Assembly: GCA_032718475.1 (NCBI GenBank)
Contig: JAUCBJ010008118.1
Coordinates: forward strand, 1-64,000
Length of the DNA: 64,000 bases
Origin: Nemertoderma westbladi
Taxonomy: Eukaryota; Xenacoelomorpha; Nemertodermatida; Nemertodermatidae
Direction: 5' to 3'
Position 1 is the first letter of the stretch. Each line of letters opens with the position of its first letter. Below are positions 21,601 through 33,544 of the stretch, piece by piece. Made by a program: the position numbers and the translations under genes. The notes under the pieces are model-generated. The model was not told the DNA's origin, did not search any database, and saw only the letters and a list, made by a program, of their open reading frames with translations.

Positions 21601-22380
21601 TTATTTTGATTTTCTCGCTTTTTTGCTGGGGATAGAATAATCTCCACTTTCACAGCGAGACTCCTCAAGCAGGACCAGTTGTTGCACTGGACGCACAACA
21701 ACTTCTTGATTTAATGTTCTAACTTTGACTGTTCGGATGACACCATTAACGTCTGGGTATGTTGCTATGACAACCCCAGTCATCCAATGTCTCCGTCTAA
21801 TATTGGCCTCTGCGAGCAGCACGTGATCACCCTTGCATAGGTTTCTACACTGCTCATACCATTTAGTCCTGGCGGTTATGGATGGCAAATAATACGTTCG
21901 CCATAGATCCCAAAACCTGTCAGCTAGTAATTGTGTCACCTTCCACGCTCGTCTACTGTACAAGTCACTGTCTTGTGGGAACGAATGTGGAACCAAAGGA
22001 GTCGGACTTTGCATCAACAGATGATTCGGAGTCAGTGCGATTACAGTATCGTCAGTGTCCGGTATCATTGCAATTGGTCTAGAGTTTAAAATGTGTTCTA
22101 TCTCTACAAAGAGTGTGACCAATTCGTCATCTGTCAATACTTTATGTGTCGGCATTGTCTTGTAGAAGGCTAGTTTAATAGACTTAATGAGTCTCTCCCA
22201 GCTGCCTCCACGCCAGGGACTTCCTGACTGACTCGGGAAAACCCAAGTTACGGATGGCGATCCTGGCTGTCGCTGTCCGTCGTCACTCCTGATTTCGTCT
22301 GACTGCTGGGATGAACTTCCAGCACATGAGAGTATTTGGGTTGAAGGTAAGTCTGACTCACAATTTTCTAAGTCCGACAT
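21601..22380 (-). CDS. BEL/Pao integrase C-terminus with DUF5641, copy 1
   Basis: A 259-residue frame from the ATG at 22380. Residues ~1-40 are Ser/Asp-rich and unlike integrase. Then comes GGSWERLIKSIKLAFYKT, the end of the integrase core of BEL/Pao retrotransposons, followed by HILNSRPI, LTPNHLL, RRAWKVTQLLADRFWDLW, GDHVLLAE and a DUF5641-type tail ending RPVQQLVLL. The catalytic Asp residues upstream are absent, so the piece cannot integrate DNA. Upstream of the ATG lies GGTAAGTAAGTGGGT, donor-like. Copy 2 differs by D/N and W/G replacements, with no sign of constraint. It is most simply a 3' fragment of a BEL element trapped in the duplicated unit. Confidence 0.8.
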   Translation of the reverse strand: MSDLENCESDLPSTQILSCAGSSSQQSDEIRSDDGQRQPGSPSVTWVFPSQSGSPWRGGSWERLIKSIKLAFYKTMPTHKVLTDDELVTLFVEIEHILNSRPIAMIPDTDDTVIALTPNHLLMQSPTPLVPHSFPQDSDLYSRRAWKVTQLLADRFWDLWRTYYLPSITARTKWYEQCRNLCKGDHVLLAEANIRRRHWMTGVVIATYPDVNGVIRTVKVRTLNQEVVVRPVQQLVLLEESRCESGDYSIPSKKARKSK

Positions 22381-23518
22381 ACCCACTTACTTACCTGTTA
22401 AAGTTTTCTGGTGTTTCCACCGAATGTTGAAATTCTAAATTGTTCTAAATTTTATCGAAAAGTTGGCTGCATATAGCAGGGATAAATTTCTAAAATTTCT
22501 AGTCAAAATTTTAAATTCAAATAACTTTATTCCAATTTTATTTTAACGGAATTATCAAGTCAAATTGTTCAAGTTATGGTATGGTATATCGAAAATAAAT
22601 AAACAATGGTATGATATGGCTCCCAACACGATCAAGCAATCTGACTTAGTTCAGGAAACCTTCAATCCCGATATTTATTTGGGATTTAATTTAATTTATT
22701 AAATTAAGCACATTTTAAATTGTGACTTTACATTTTTACTTGGGTGAAACTGAATTACTTTCACTTTTGCAAGGCTCACAAGTACACCGGTAGCAACGCA
22801 ACTTACCCCAAGAGACGTCAACAACCTCCGTCGCGTACCAATGATGAGGATGTTCTATTCCGTCCAATCGTACCAAACTTGGCGACTGTCGGCGAATCTT
22901 GTTATCAGCTACGTCGTCCAACGTCCCTGTAAGTCGTAACTCGGTTAAAATAAACAATTCAGCCTCAAGTAAAACTACTGACGTCACTACAATTTTGCCG
23001 AATCACGAGACTGTCCTTATGGGTACAGCCCCACTAACCAACTTGGCGCTAAAATCCACAGGTCAAAACTATATTAAATGCACAAAACTCGCTGTAAGTT
23101 TTTATCACAGCAATTCTATTGTTGTATCAATGTGAAATGTATCAATGCTGTATCAATGTGTAATACATCATCAATCGGTGTTGTTTCGTAATACATCCAA
23201 ACATGTGCCGAATTTGCTATCAGGGTTCTTGCCTAACAATTTGCAATAAACCCCCCGAAGGGCACATATGTATAAACGACAAACTAATGCGATCAAATAG
23301 CTCCCTAATAAACCAATAGGACGAAAGGCGCGATTGCCAGTCGCGCGGACGCAATGTGCATTTACAAGAATAATTCTGACAAGTGAAAATTACGCAACTT
23401 AATAATTTAGCCAAAAGAGAGAGAGTGGTGACAAATAATGGCTGAATAGTACCGCTATTATAGCAGGAAGAATTCACGGACTACGGACACACACACGCAA
23501 GAAAACCCGATCTGTTGT
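22381..23518. other. Region upstream of the BEL fragment, no gene identified
   Basis: An 83-residue minus-strand frame at 22736-22987 (with CYRCTCEPC near its end) is present unchanged in copy 2, but I recognise nothing in it. The rest is AT-rich with ATCAATGTG repeats near 23130-23160. Confidence 0.4.
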
Positions 23519-24117
23519 CCAAGTAAAAGTAAAAGCCTTTAAATATAAATCTGAGCCGATGTCATAGTGCAGTTATAAACTGTTAAAATGTAACTCAAGT
23601 CACACGCATATGGGAGAGACAAGTACTGTAGTAATAAGTCGAGGTCAAGTGGTCATATGAAAGCAGTCAACAGGTAGAAAGGTTCAAGCACTTACCGAGT
23701 TCCCGGCCCTTAGCGTCAAATAGAATCCTTCCCGTCTAAATCCCCTAATAAATAACACAAATTATTCTGAAGTTGTGAAACTAATGGTCCTAACTAGGTG
23801 CCGTGAACTTAGTGTAAAGAACACTAATAGGTGTCCATCTAATTTTTACACATGCACACGAGACACACAAAAACCATGTCACAACCCGACAGTAGAATAA
23901 GATAAGAAGATAGGATGTGGGATGTGAGAAGAAAAAGGGGGATGTAGAATCTGGGATATAAAATATGAGAGGAAAGAAAGGGATGTGGAATCTGGGATAT
24001 AAAATATGAGAGGAAAGAAAGGGATGTGGAATCCTGGATATAAAATATGAGAGGAAAGAAAGGGATGTGATGATACAACAAAGGCAGACTTAGATTTATA
24101 AAGATTAAATAAAATTT
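23519..24117. other. End of unit 1, including a 41-bp minisatellite
   Basis: Non-coding. At about 23939-24061 there are three 41-bp units (GGATGTGGAATCTGGGATAT and a GAGAGGAAAGAAA part). The corresponding place in unit 2 (33348-33512) has four units, so this array also changed length. Confidence 0.85.
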
Positions 24118-25847
24118 ACAAAACTAAACAGGCGGTTAACCAACACTTACCGACATATATACAACACAGTCACGGACTAATTTACCTTAAACAACCCCAT
24201 ACATACATATGACACCCATACGCCCTGCTATATAATAACCCCAGTAATGTAACGCTACGTGCCGCACTGTGCTCAAGTAACGGTTTGACGTCACACACTG
24301 CTTCCCCGCATACCTGTCACCGTGGCTTGGCGCCCTTCATCGAGAGGAGAAGATTTTCCTAACTACGTCATGGATGATCGGTTGAGAGCCCGCCCGTTGA
24401 ATTAAAAGCACATCGAGGAAGATATATGATGGTGTTGAAAGATAAAATTAAATATACTAATAATTGCGACCCATCAAAGGACGCCAAATGTATTATATTT
24501 ACATTATGATAAATTAATAATAATTTAGTTTTAAATGTATGGCTCATCCGTTTGCAAATTGTGAAGTTGAAGGAAGGCAAAATAATTATGGAGCAATCGA
24601 TACAAATAGTTAACAGGCGATGAGCCATTGGTCAATGAGATTACCGCGTATGAATATTTTAGTGTAGTACATCATAAATAGTTAGTTAATTTAAATTATT
24701 CACTAATATAATTTTGAAAATATGGTCCTAACGCATAATTCTAACTTATCACATAAAGAGAGATTATATAATTAAAAATTTAATAATTAACAATAAATAA
24801 CAGAACAGCCCCATTGAAATACATTATTAATTTTATCCGCAAAAGTCTTGAAAATCGAAGTAATCTGTCAATCCTAATAGAAACACAAATAAATCATTCT
24901 ACATAGGACGTGTGTTAGATTCTGCCACAAGCATTTTAAGTAAATCAAAGGCGGTAAATAAAATCCCTTGGTGGTCTGACATTTAGTGCGATGTTAATTT
25001 CATAGACTACAGAGTGAATCTGTAATAGTCATGCCAAAACGACTAGAGCTACAAACTTTTCATGATGAATTAAATGTCGAAGTTATTTGGTATAAAACCT
25101 AATACACAGATATTTAGGAAAGCTGAGTATGTGGCTAACTCAGTATAACCATATTACAAAATATTAGGAAACGAACACCACTCCGGCCGATGCAATAAGC
25201 AGCCGTTCTACAAATTGATATGTTTGGATGCAGTAAATATTAAATAAAATTCGCCAAATATTATTATCGCAAAATAATTTCTGATACCCTGGCAACAGTT
25301 AAATTTGCTGCCTCTCAATAATCAAAACACCGCCCCAAGCAGAAGTACATAGGTTTTACAGTGCGTATGCTTCCAAAAACAACGTATATACTTAACCTAA
25401 ATGAGCAAAAAAAAAAACTTTAGAAACTTTTTTAAATTTAAGACAATTTACGAAAAAATTACTAACTCTACTCTAAGATTAGAAACCACAACTTCCAGAT
25501 TGAGTGTCTGGCGCGCTTCTGATTGAGCCATTCGGGCACACGACGAGAGAGTTCCAGATACGCGTATACAACATTTTGAAGATTTTATACCTAGACTCTT
25601 TACGAATACAAATTAAAGATAAAATATTATAACCATAACCATGCACGTAGAAAATATTATTATTATTAAAATCAAACTAAATATTTCAAGAATACAAAAG
25701 GTAATTATTATTAGAACCTGAAAGTAAATATTTCAAGTTTACATGAATTAATATATAATTATCATCAACCCTTCGTTAAAAGGACGTACACAATTGATTT
25801 GCTACAAACATAATACACAAATCTGTATTTAACATGCCAATGTAAAA

Positions 25848-26610
25848 ATTCGTAGCCAATGAATAAATATGGATATATAATTCGTAGCCAATGAATATTG
25901 ATATATAATTCGTAGCCAATGAATATTGATATAATTCGCAGCCAATGAATATTGATATATAATTCGTAGCCAATGAATAAATATGGATATATAATTCGTA
26001 GCAAATGGATATATAATTCTTAGCCAATGAATATTGATATAATTCGCAGCCAATGAATATTGATATATAATTCGTAGCCAATGAATATTGATATATAATT
26101 CGTAGCCAATGAATATTGATATAATTCGCAGCCAATGAATAAATATGGATATATAATTCGTAGCCAATGAATAAATATGGATATATAATTCGTAGCAAAT
26201 GGATATATAATTCGTAGCCAATGAATATTGATATAATTCGCAGCCAATGAATATTGATATAATTCGCAGCCAATGAATATTGATATATAATTCGTAGCCA
26301 ATGAATATTGATATATAATTCGTAGCCAATGAATAAATATGGATATATAATTCGTAGCAAATGGATATATAATTCTTAGCCAATGAATATTGATATAATT
26401 CGCAGCCAATGAATATTGATATATAATTCGTAGCCAATGAATATTGATATATAATTCGTAGCCAATGAATATTGATATAATTCGCAGCCAATGAATAAAT
26501 ATGGATATATAATTCGTAGCCAATGAATAAATATGGATATATAATTCGTAGCAAATGGATATATAATTCGTAGCCAATGAATATTGATATATAATTCGTA
26601 GCCAATGAAT
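25848..26610. repeat. CCAAT-containing satellite, unit 2 copy
   Basis: Same repeat as 20094-20970 but 114 bp shorter through loss of a block of units. The outer parts of the two arrays are identical in order. Confidence 0.95.
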
Positions 26611-27240
26611 AGTGCGAAATTAGTTGAGGAATCAGTTTCAGTTTTTCAGTTTATCATTCACGCCACGACAGGTTCCAGGTACATGCAGTAATGCATTGCC
26701 TCACCTGGTTACGATTACACAGATTAGCACGTAGAAGCGTGTTATAGGATTCTGACGCTGTCCCAATTTTAATCTTACCTACTAGCGAATTCTAAAATCG
26801 CTGCCTACTCTCCCTAGAAAGAATTAGCAGTAAATAAGAAAATCAAGAAAGAAAGAAAGCAAGCATGTATTATCAAGAAGAATGCTTGATAATAAGATTC
26901 GCCTTCGGACGTCACATCCATCTCATTGCTAGGCAACGTTATCAACATTTAAGCAAGTTACATTACTCACGATGCACTCCAAGCCAAGCGGTGTGAAAGT
27001 TTCAGTTTCTATTCCTAATTTTTCTACTTGTATTATTTATCGGACATAAACAATTTTAAATAGAAAATATTTTATAATATTTATTTGAACTCTTAGTAGT
27101 TAGCACAACATCTCTAACTATTTGATTCTTGAATTTCAGTATCCGAAAAGCCCGCCCCAATGGGAAATATGACTTACCGGTATCAATATTTCTCCTTTGA
27201 TGACAATGTTTCTGAAATTCAATGTTCACTTACGTGAACA

Positions 27241-28020
27241 TTATTTTGATTTTCTCGCTTTTTTGCTGGGGATAGAATAATCTCCACTTTCACAGCGAGA
27301 CTCCTCAAGCAGGACCAGTTGTTGCACTGGACGCACAACAACTTCTTGATTTAATGTTCTAACTTTGACTGTTCGGATGACACCATTAACGTCTGGGTAT
27401 GTTGCTATGACAACCCCAGTCATCCAATGTCTCCGTCTAATATTGGCCTCTGCGAGCAGCACGTGATCACCCTTGCATAGGTTTCTACACTGCTCATACC
27501 ATTTAGTCCTGGCGGTTATGGATGGCAAATAATACGTTCGCCATAGATCCCCAAACCTGTCAGCTAGTAATTGTGTCACCTTCCACGCTCGTCTACTGTA
27601 CAAGTCACTGTCTTGTGGGAACGAATGTGGAACCAAAGGAGTCGGACTTTGCATCAACAGATGATTCGGAGTCAGTGCGATTACAGTATCGTTAGTGTCC
27701 GGTATCATTGCAATTGGTCTAGAGTTTAAAATGTGTTCTATCTCTACAAAGAGTGTGACCAATTCGTCATCTGTCAATACTTTATGTGTCGGCATTGTCT
27801 TGTAGAAGGCTAGTTTAATAGACTTAATGAGTCTCTCCCAGCTGCCTCCACGCCAGGGACTTCCTGACTGACTCGGGAAAACCCAAGTTACGGATGGCGA
27901 TCCTGGCTGTCGCTGTCCGTCGTCACTCCTGATTTCGTCTGACTGCTGGGATGAACTTCCAGCACATGAGAGTATTTGGGTTGAAGGTAAGTCTGACTCA
28001 CAATTTTCTAAGTCCGACAT
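27241..28020 (-). CDS. BEL/Pao integrase C-terminus with DUF5641, copy 2
   Basis: Duplicate of 21601-22380 with the same length and start. At the two visible differences this copy has Asn in DTNDTV (Asp in copy 1) and Gly in RFGDLW (Trp in copy 1). BEL relatives usually have an aromatic residue at the second place, so this copy may be the drifting one. Same limits as copy 1: no catalytic core. Confidence 0.8.
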   Translation of the reverse strand: MSDLENCESDLPSTQILSCAGSSSQQSDEIRSDDGQRQPGSPSVTWVFPSQSGSPWRGGSWERLIKSIKLAFYKTMPTHKVLTDDELVTLFVEIEHILNSRPIAMIPDTNDTVIALTPNHLLMQSPTPLVPHSFPQDSDLYSRRAWKVTQLLADRFGDLWRTYYLPSITARTKWYEQCRNLCKGDHVLLAEANIRRRHWMTGVVIATYPDVNGVIRTVKVRTLNQEVVVRPVQQLVLLEESRCESGDYSIPSKKARKSK

Positions 28021-29159
28021 ACCCACTTACTTACCTGTTAAAGTTTTCTGGTGTTTCCACCGAATGTTGAAATTCTAAATTGTTCTAAATTTTATCGAAA
28101 AGTTGGCTGCATATAGCAGGGATAAATTTCTAAAATTTCTAGTCAAAATTTTAAATTCAAATAACTTTATTCCAATTTTATTTTAACGGAATTATCAAGT
28201 CAAATTGTTCAAGTTATGGTATGGTATATCGAAAATAAATAAACAATGGTATGATATGGCTCCCAACACGATCAAGCAATCTGACTTAGTTCAGGAAACC
28301 TTCAATCCCGATATTTATTTGGGATTTAATTTAATTTATTAAATTAAGCACATTTTAAATTGTGACTTTACATTTTTACTTGGGTGAAACTGAATTACTT
28401 TCACTTTTGCAAGGCTCACAAGTACACCGGTAGCAACGCAACTTACCCCAAGAGACGTCAACAACCTCCGTCGCGTACCAATGATGAGGATGTTCTATTC
28501 CGTCCAATCGTACCAAACTTGGCGACTGTCGGCGAATCTTGTTATCAGCTACGTCGTCCAACGTCCCTGTAAGTCGTAACTCGGTTAAAATAAACAATTC
28601 AGCCTCAAGTAAAACTACTGACGTCACTACAATTTTGCCGAATCACGAGACTGTCCTTATGGGTACAGCCCCACTAACCAACTTGGCGCTAAAATCCACA
28701 GGTCAAAACTATATTAAATGCACAAAACTCGCTGTAAGTTTTTATCACAGCAATTCTATTGTTGTATCAATGTGAAATGTATCAATGCTGTATCAATGTG
28801 TAATACATCATCAATCGGTGTTGTTTCGTAATACATCCAAACATGTGCCGAATTTGCTATCAGGGTTCTTGCCTAACAATTTGCAATAAACCCCCCGAAG
28901 GGCACATATGTATAAACGACAAACTAATGCGATCAAATAGCTCCCTAATAAACCAATAGGACGAAAGGCGCGATTGCCAGTCGCGTGGACGCAATGTGCA
29001 TTTACAAGAATAATTCTGACAAGTGAAAATTACGCAACTTAATAATTTAGCCAAAAGAGAGAGAGTGGTGACAAATAATGGCTGAATAGTACCGCTATTA
29101 TAGCAGGAAGAATTCACGGACTACGGACACACACACGCAAGAAAACCCGATCTGTTGTC
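28021..29159. other. Unit 2 region upstream of the BEL fragment
   Basis: Same as 22381-23518 apart from single-base changes (for example 28986). No gene identified. It ends at the LINE insertion point. Confidence 0.5.
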
Positions 29160-32100
29160 AGGTCAGATCAGGTATTCTAGGTCATTGATCAAGAAAACTT
29201 GCCACCTCCATGCAGCATAAAGGAGGTGCCACCTGTAGCTGCATAGACCCTCTTACTAGGGCAAATCTGGTCCTGTAACTAGGACCCCCTTCGTTCTGGG
29301 ATAAGGACGCCCTTGGTCCTGGATTAAGGACCCATATACTTGGCTGCAGGGGTATATGGCCTGACCAGGCAGATGGTGATCTACCAATGGCTGGTCAGGA
29401 GCAGAGTGTTCTCATGTCCACTCTGAGAGCACTTCACTGCGACCTGCACCTGGCAGCAAGGGTACAGGGCATGACCCAGCAGATGAGCTGCAACAGCCAA
29501 TGGTGGGTCTTGTGCGCCAGAGTAGATATGGGTGATGGGCCTCATATCTGACTCCATTGCGACACCCACCCTGTGGAATGGCAAACCAGGGTGTGGTATT
29601 TGCCCCGAGAGCTGACTCGGCAAAAAAGCACCCCCCAACCCCCACTATGGATTACATTAGCAATGCGGAGGTCCGGCCACTAGAGGCCAGTGGAATTACC
29701 GGACACAATCGGCCTCACAGGCGTCAGTTAACTCCTGACCGGCTGCCTGTCTCACCCCCTACTGGAGAGAGAGCAGCCAACAATTCTTTGAGTCCCTTTC
29801 CTGATGACCTTTCTGGCCCAAACCCTGGGTCACCAGGAAGGCCAGATTGTGATGGGGAGAGGGATTCTGGAGTTGGAGGCTACTATCATGTTCCACCACG
29901 ACCAACAAAGCCATTGGTGAATCTGAGGCAAGTCACAAGACTAGCCTCAGTAAACACCCTAACACTCGGGTCCCCAATGCGACAAGGTGAGCTGACTGCC
30001 TTGGCAGATAAGCTTTCTCTTAGCGCAGTGGGTGTTCAAGAGCACCGAATGCAGACTGGACAGACTGATGAGGTTCTGATTAAGGACATGGGGGGCGGTT
30101 GGCGACTCGCCCTCGCATCAGCAGATGATAGTGGCAATGGTGGAATTGGTCTATTGATGAATCCAACTGCACATGCAGCATTGGACAAAATAGACCAAAT
30201 CTCTAACCGCATCATCCGTTGCCACTTCTCATGTTCTGGAAGACTGGCTAAGAAGTTTCCTAAGGTGGTTCTGATTGTGTGCTACTCTCCAACTAGTGTT
30301 GCCCCTGTAGAGGAGGTGGAAAATTTCTACCACAATCTACAAGCAGCTACTGATGGAGTGGATCAGCATGCATTCTTAACATTCCTGGGAGACTTTAATG
30401 CAAGTCTGCATCAATCACCTACATCGCCCTGGGTCTATAGCAATAGTGTTAACCGAAATTCTGTCCATCTTCAGGATTTTATCTCTGGAAATGGATTGTT
30501 TTCGGCTGGAACCCAGTTCAAGAAGCGAACTGGAAAGCTATGGACTCATAGTGGACCCAGTGGTCACAAGTCCCAGATAGACCATATTCTGTTTCGTAAG
30601 AAATACAGGAGCTCTATACAAGACTGTAATGCATTTACACTTCGACCCTTCTCCAGTGATCACCGCCTTATTGTGGCCAAGGTAAAACTTAGTCTGCGTG
30701 CTAGCAGAACAACGAAATCTGCCTTGCCACGGCATGACTGGTCCTCTCTGTTGCAACAGCCAAGTGTGAGATCCAGCTTCACACTACAGCTGAGCAACAG
30801 GTATGAGGCTCTTGCCTCTGAGGCGGCAGATCACTGTGAGGGCTATACTGCCTTTACAGAAGCAGTTAAGTTAGCAGCTGCAGAAACAGTTCCTGTATAC
30901 CCTCGAAACAGGAAAAGGGCCCCCTGGACTGACAACAAAATTCAGAAGTGCCGAAATGACCTTCATAAGGCGCAGAAAGAGTCCCGACTCAAACAGACTG
31001 CAGCGGCCAAGAATGCAGTTAAAGCTGCATCTAGGTCCCTGAACAGGCAGTACTCTGTTAATCTACAGGAGCTAATAAACCAACAGGTTGATGCCATCAA
31101 TGATGCTGACGACAGCAGGCAATCATCCCAGGCATGGAAATCGATCAATCTGCTTACTGGGCGGAAAAGCCAACCAACCACCAAGGTTAAGGCTGAATCA
31201 CCAGCCGATCGCCTCAATGGTTGGAAAGCCCACTTCGAAAAGCTCCTCAATAATGACAGGGTATTGCCTGATAACTTTATAGAAGTAAAAGTGTCTGAGT
31301 CTGTACTCCCAGATATTCCCATTGGCGATATCTCCTTTGCAGAAGTGAAGGCTGCTGCAAAGAGCATTAAGACCAATCGTGCCAGTGGAGTAGATGGTGT
31401 TCCCCCTGAGGTCTTTAAAATACCTGAGTGTTTAAAGCTCATCTATCCCATCATAGTAGACATGTACCGTACAACAAGAGTCCCACAAGAAATGAAAACA
31501 AATAAGTTGGTGCCAGTTCCCAAGAAGGGCAACCTAACACTCTATGGTTCTTTTCGGGGAATCTCATTGATCTCGATTGCTGCAAAACTATACAATAGAA
31601 TTCTATTAAATCGCATCAGGGATCCCATTGAGAGACTGCTACGTGGAAATCAGAATGGGTTCCGTAAAGGTCGTGGGACCATGGAGCCCATTTTGGCACT
31701 TAGAAGGATAATTGAAGAGTTATCAAAAAAGAAAGACAGGCATCTGGCTGTTATCTTTGTTGACTTCTTCAAGGCCTTTGATTCAGTCTCTCGCTCACGT
31801 ATGTTCAGCATACTTTCATTATATGGGATTCCTGATGAAATTATTGCAGCAATCAGATCAGTATACGATGGTTCGACAACATTTGTGTCTACTGTTGACG
31901 GTGACACAGAACCATTTGAAGTGTTATGGGGCGTCCTCCAAGGAGACACACTTGCACCATTCTTGTTCATTATTGTGGTTGACTATGTTCTACGCATGTC
32001 CTTAGATCATCATAATGATGATGGGGTGATGATAACTCCACCTACTGGCTCCAGAAGTCGAGGAAATCCTGCCAAGTACCTAACTGATCTAGACTTTGCT

Positions 32101-32924
32101 GATGACTTAGGAGTACTCTCAGAATCATTAGAGGGAGCCCAGCGGCTCCTCAGCTCATTAGAACATGCTGCTTCTAGTGTTGGTCTTTTTATTAACTCCA
32201 GAAAGACCAAAATTCTGACAGTTAACTTTGAAAGTCCTCAGCAAGTCTCTGATCGGATGAGCATAAGCTCAAAGGATGGTATGCTTGAGCATGTGGACGA
32301 CTTCTGTTACCTGGGATCATGGATCCGGAAGTCAGGTGAGGACCTTCGAATACGTAAGGGAAAGGCATGGGCAGCTTTGAATAGGCTTTCCAGGATTTGG
32401 AAGTCACCTAGAATTAATCGGAAACTTAAGGTCCGATTATTTAGAGCAGCAGTAGTTCCAGTACTCCTCTACGGGAGTCCATGCTGGGCTCTAACTGCTG
32501 AGGACACCAAATCTCTGGATGGCACATTCACAAGAATGCTACGCCGGGTACATTGTGTCAAGTACAATGCACACATCTCCAACCAGACACTATATAACAT
32601 TGGAGGTGTCTCATTGGTTCCCCCAAGCTTGACACTAGAACAAAATCGCCTCCGCTTTGCAGGACATTGCTTTCGCCGTGAGGACCAGCCAGTGCATAAT
32701 CTTGTACTTTGGCAGCCTCATGGAGTGAATAAGCATGGTGGACAGCCCATGACTTTCTTGAGACGCATCTTAAAGGACACTGGCCTTAAAGATGCGGATG
32801 ATCTAGCAAATGTCATGGGTGATAGGGAGTTGTGGCGGTGCAATTTTGTTGACAAGCCGGCACAGCATTCTTAAAAATGCAGCTGCAATGCAGCATGCCG
32901 ATCCTAGTAGTAGTAGTAGTAGTA
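29160..32924 (+). mobile_element. Full-length RTE-like LINE (non-LTR retrotransposon)
   Basis: A 3.77-kb element with a ~420-bp 5' leader, one ORF, a very short 3' part and a (TAG)n tail. Single-ORF architecture, an AP-type endonuclease and a microsatellite tail suggest the RTE group. Comparison with unit 1 gives its exact borders; at most GTC (29157-29159, 32925-32927) is duplicated at the target, much less than the 12-13 bp at the other two insertions of this family. The leader has two related ~110-bp segments around GGCAGATGGTGATC and CAGCAGATGAGCTGC. With an unbroken ORF it may be active. Confidence 0.93.
29578..32874 (+). CDS. LINE ORF: AP endonuclease plus reverse transcriptase
   Basis: 1098 residues from the ATG at 29578 (the open frame extends only 7 codons further upstream). 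Order: a Pro-rich leader (residues ~1-125); AP endonuclease with GVQEHRM, FLGDFNAS and SSDHRLIV (~130-390); linker; reverse transcriptase with SGVDGVPPEVFK, FVDFFKAFDSVS, LQGDTLAPFLFI and the catalytic FADD (~610-880); then a C-terminal region with RKGKAWAALNRLSRIW, YGSPCWALT and RLRFAGHCFRRED. The endonuclease would nick target DNA and the RT copy the element's RNA onto it. No break or missing key residue is visible. Clade assignment to RTE/RTEX is inference. Confidence 0.93.
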   Translation: MANQGVVFAPRADSAKKHPPTPTMDYISNAEVRPLEASGITGHNRPHRRQLTPDRLPVSPPTGERAANNSLSPFPDDLSGPNPGSPGRPDCDGERDSGVGGYYHVPPRPTKPLVNLRQVTRLASVNTLTLGSPMRQGELTALADKLSLSAVGVQEHRMQTGQTDEVLIKDMGGGWRLALASADDSGNGGIGLLMNPTAHAALDKIDQISNRIIRCHFSCSGRLAKKFPKVVLIVCYSPTSVAPVEEVENFYHNLQAATDGVDQHAFLTFLGDFNASLHQSPTSPWVYSNSVNRNSVHLQDFISGNGLFSAGTQFKKRTGKLWTHSGPSGHKSQIDHILFRKKYRSSIQDCNAFTLRPFSSDHRLIVAKVKLSLRASRTTKSALPRHDWSSLLQQPSVRSSFTLQLSNRYEALASEAADHCEGYTAFTEAVKLAAAETVPVYPRNRKRAPWTDNKIQKCRNDLHKAQKESRLKQTAAAKNAVKAASRSLNRQYSVNLQELINQQVDAINDADDSRQSSQAWKSINLLTGRKSQPTTKVKAESPADRLNGWKAHFEKLLNNDRVLPDNFIEVKVSESVLPDIPIGDISFAEVKAAAKSIKTNRASGVDGVPPEVFKIPECLKLIYPIIVDMYRTTRVPQEMKTNKLVPVPKKGNLTLYGSFRGISLISIAAKLYNRILLNRIRDPIERLLRGNQNGFRKGRGTMEPILALRRIIEELSKKKDRHLAVIFVDFFKAFDSVSRSRMFSILSLYGIPDEIIAAIRSVYDGSTTFVSTVDGDTEPFEVLWGVLQGDTLAPFLFIIVVDYVLRMSLDHHNDDGVMITPPTGSRSRGNPAKYLTDLDFADDLGVLSESLEGAQRLLSSLEHAASSVGLFINSRKTKILTVNFESPQQVSDRMSISSKDGMLEHVDDFCYLGSWIRKSGEDLRIRKGKAWAALNRLSRIWKSPRINRKLKVRLFRAAVVPVLLYGSPCWALTAEDTKSLDGTFTRMLRRVHCVKYNAHISNQTLYNIGGVSLVPPSLTLEQNRLRFAGHCFRREDQPVHNLVLWQPHGVNKHGGQPMTFLRRILKDTGLKDADDLANVMGDRELWRCNFVDKPAQHS

Positions 32925-33544
32925 GTCCAAGTAAAAGTAAAAGCCTTTAAATATAAATCTGAGCCGATGTCATAGTGCAGTTATAAACTGTTAAAATGTA
33001 ACTCAAGTCACACGCATATGGGAGAGACAAGTACTGTAGTAATAAGTCGAGGTCAAGTGGTCATATGAAAGCAGTCAACAGGTAGAAAGGTTCAAGCACT
33101 TACCGAGTTCCCGGCCCTTAGCATCAAATAGAATCCTTCCCGTCTAAATCCCCTAATAAATAACACAAATTATTCTGAAGTTGTGAAACTAATGGTCCTA
33201 ACTAGGTGCCGTGAACTTAGTGTAAAGAACACTAATAGGTGTCCATCTAATTTTTACACATGCACACGAGACACACAAAAACCATGTCACAACCCGACAG
33301 TAGAATAAGATAAGAAGATAGGATGTGGGATGTGAGAAGAAAAAGGGGGATGTAGAATCTGGGATATAAAATATGAGAGGAAAGAAAGGGATGTGGAATC
33401 TGGGATATAAAATATGAGAGGAAAGAAAGGGATGTGGAATCTGGGATATAAAATAGGAGAGGAAAGAAAGGGATGTGGAATCTGGGATATAAAATATGAG
33501 AGGAAAGAAAGGGATGTGATGATACAACAAAGGCAGACTTAGAT
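32925..33544. other. End of unit 2 after the LINE, with a 41-bp minisatellite
   Basis: Same as 23519-24117 except for four rather than three minisatellite units. Non-coding. Confidence 0.85.

Larger units (their letters stand above)
18364..24117. repeat. 5.75-kb tandem duplication, unit 1
   Basis: Unit 1 is repeated at 24118-33544 (with a LINE added) and begun a third time at 33545-34087. Offsets are constant at 5754 bp up to the satellite and 5640 bp after it, because the second satellite is 114 bp shorter. Differences elsewhere are single bases (for example 21910, 22053, 23346). The layout of two units plus a 0.52-kb partial third resembles LTR-body-LTR-body-LTR, but the repeat ends lack TG...CA and no primer site or polypurine tract is visible. 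Confidence 0.95.
24118..33544. repeat. 5.75-kb tandem duplication, unit 2 (with LINE insertion)
   Basis: Equivalent to unit 1 after removing the LINE at 29160-32924. The unit 1 sequence CTGTTGTCCAAGTAAAAG (23512-23529) is the empty site. Confidence 0.95.

Noticed and set aside
21601-22380. Domesticated host gene from a BEL integrase
   Set aside because: Both copies differ only by amino-acid-changing substitutions, and no independent conservation can be shown from this window.
29381-29645. Minus-strand frames over the LINE leader
   Set aside because: Short, overlap the LINE 5' region, and are unlike any protein; explained by its GC-richer composition.
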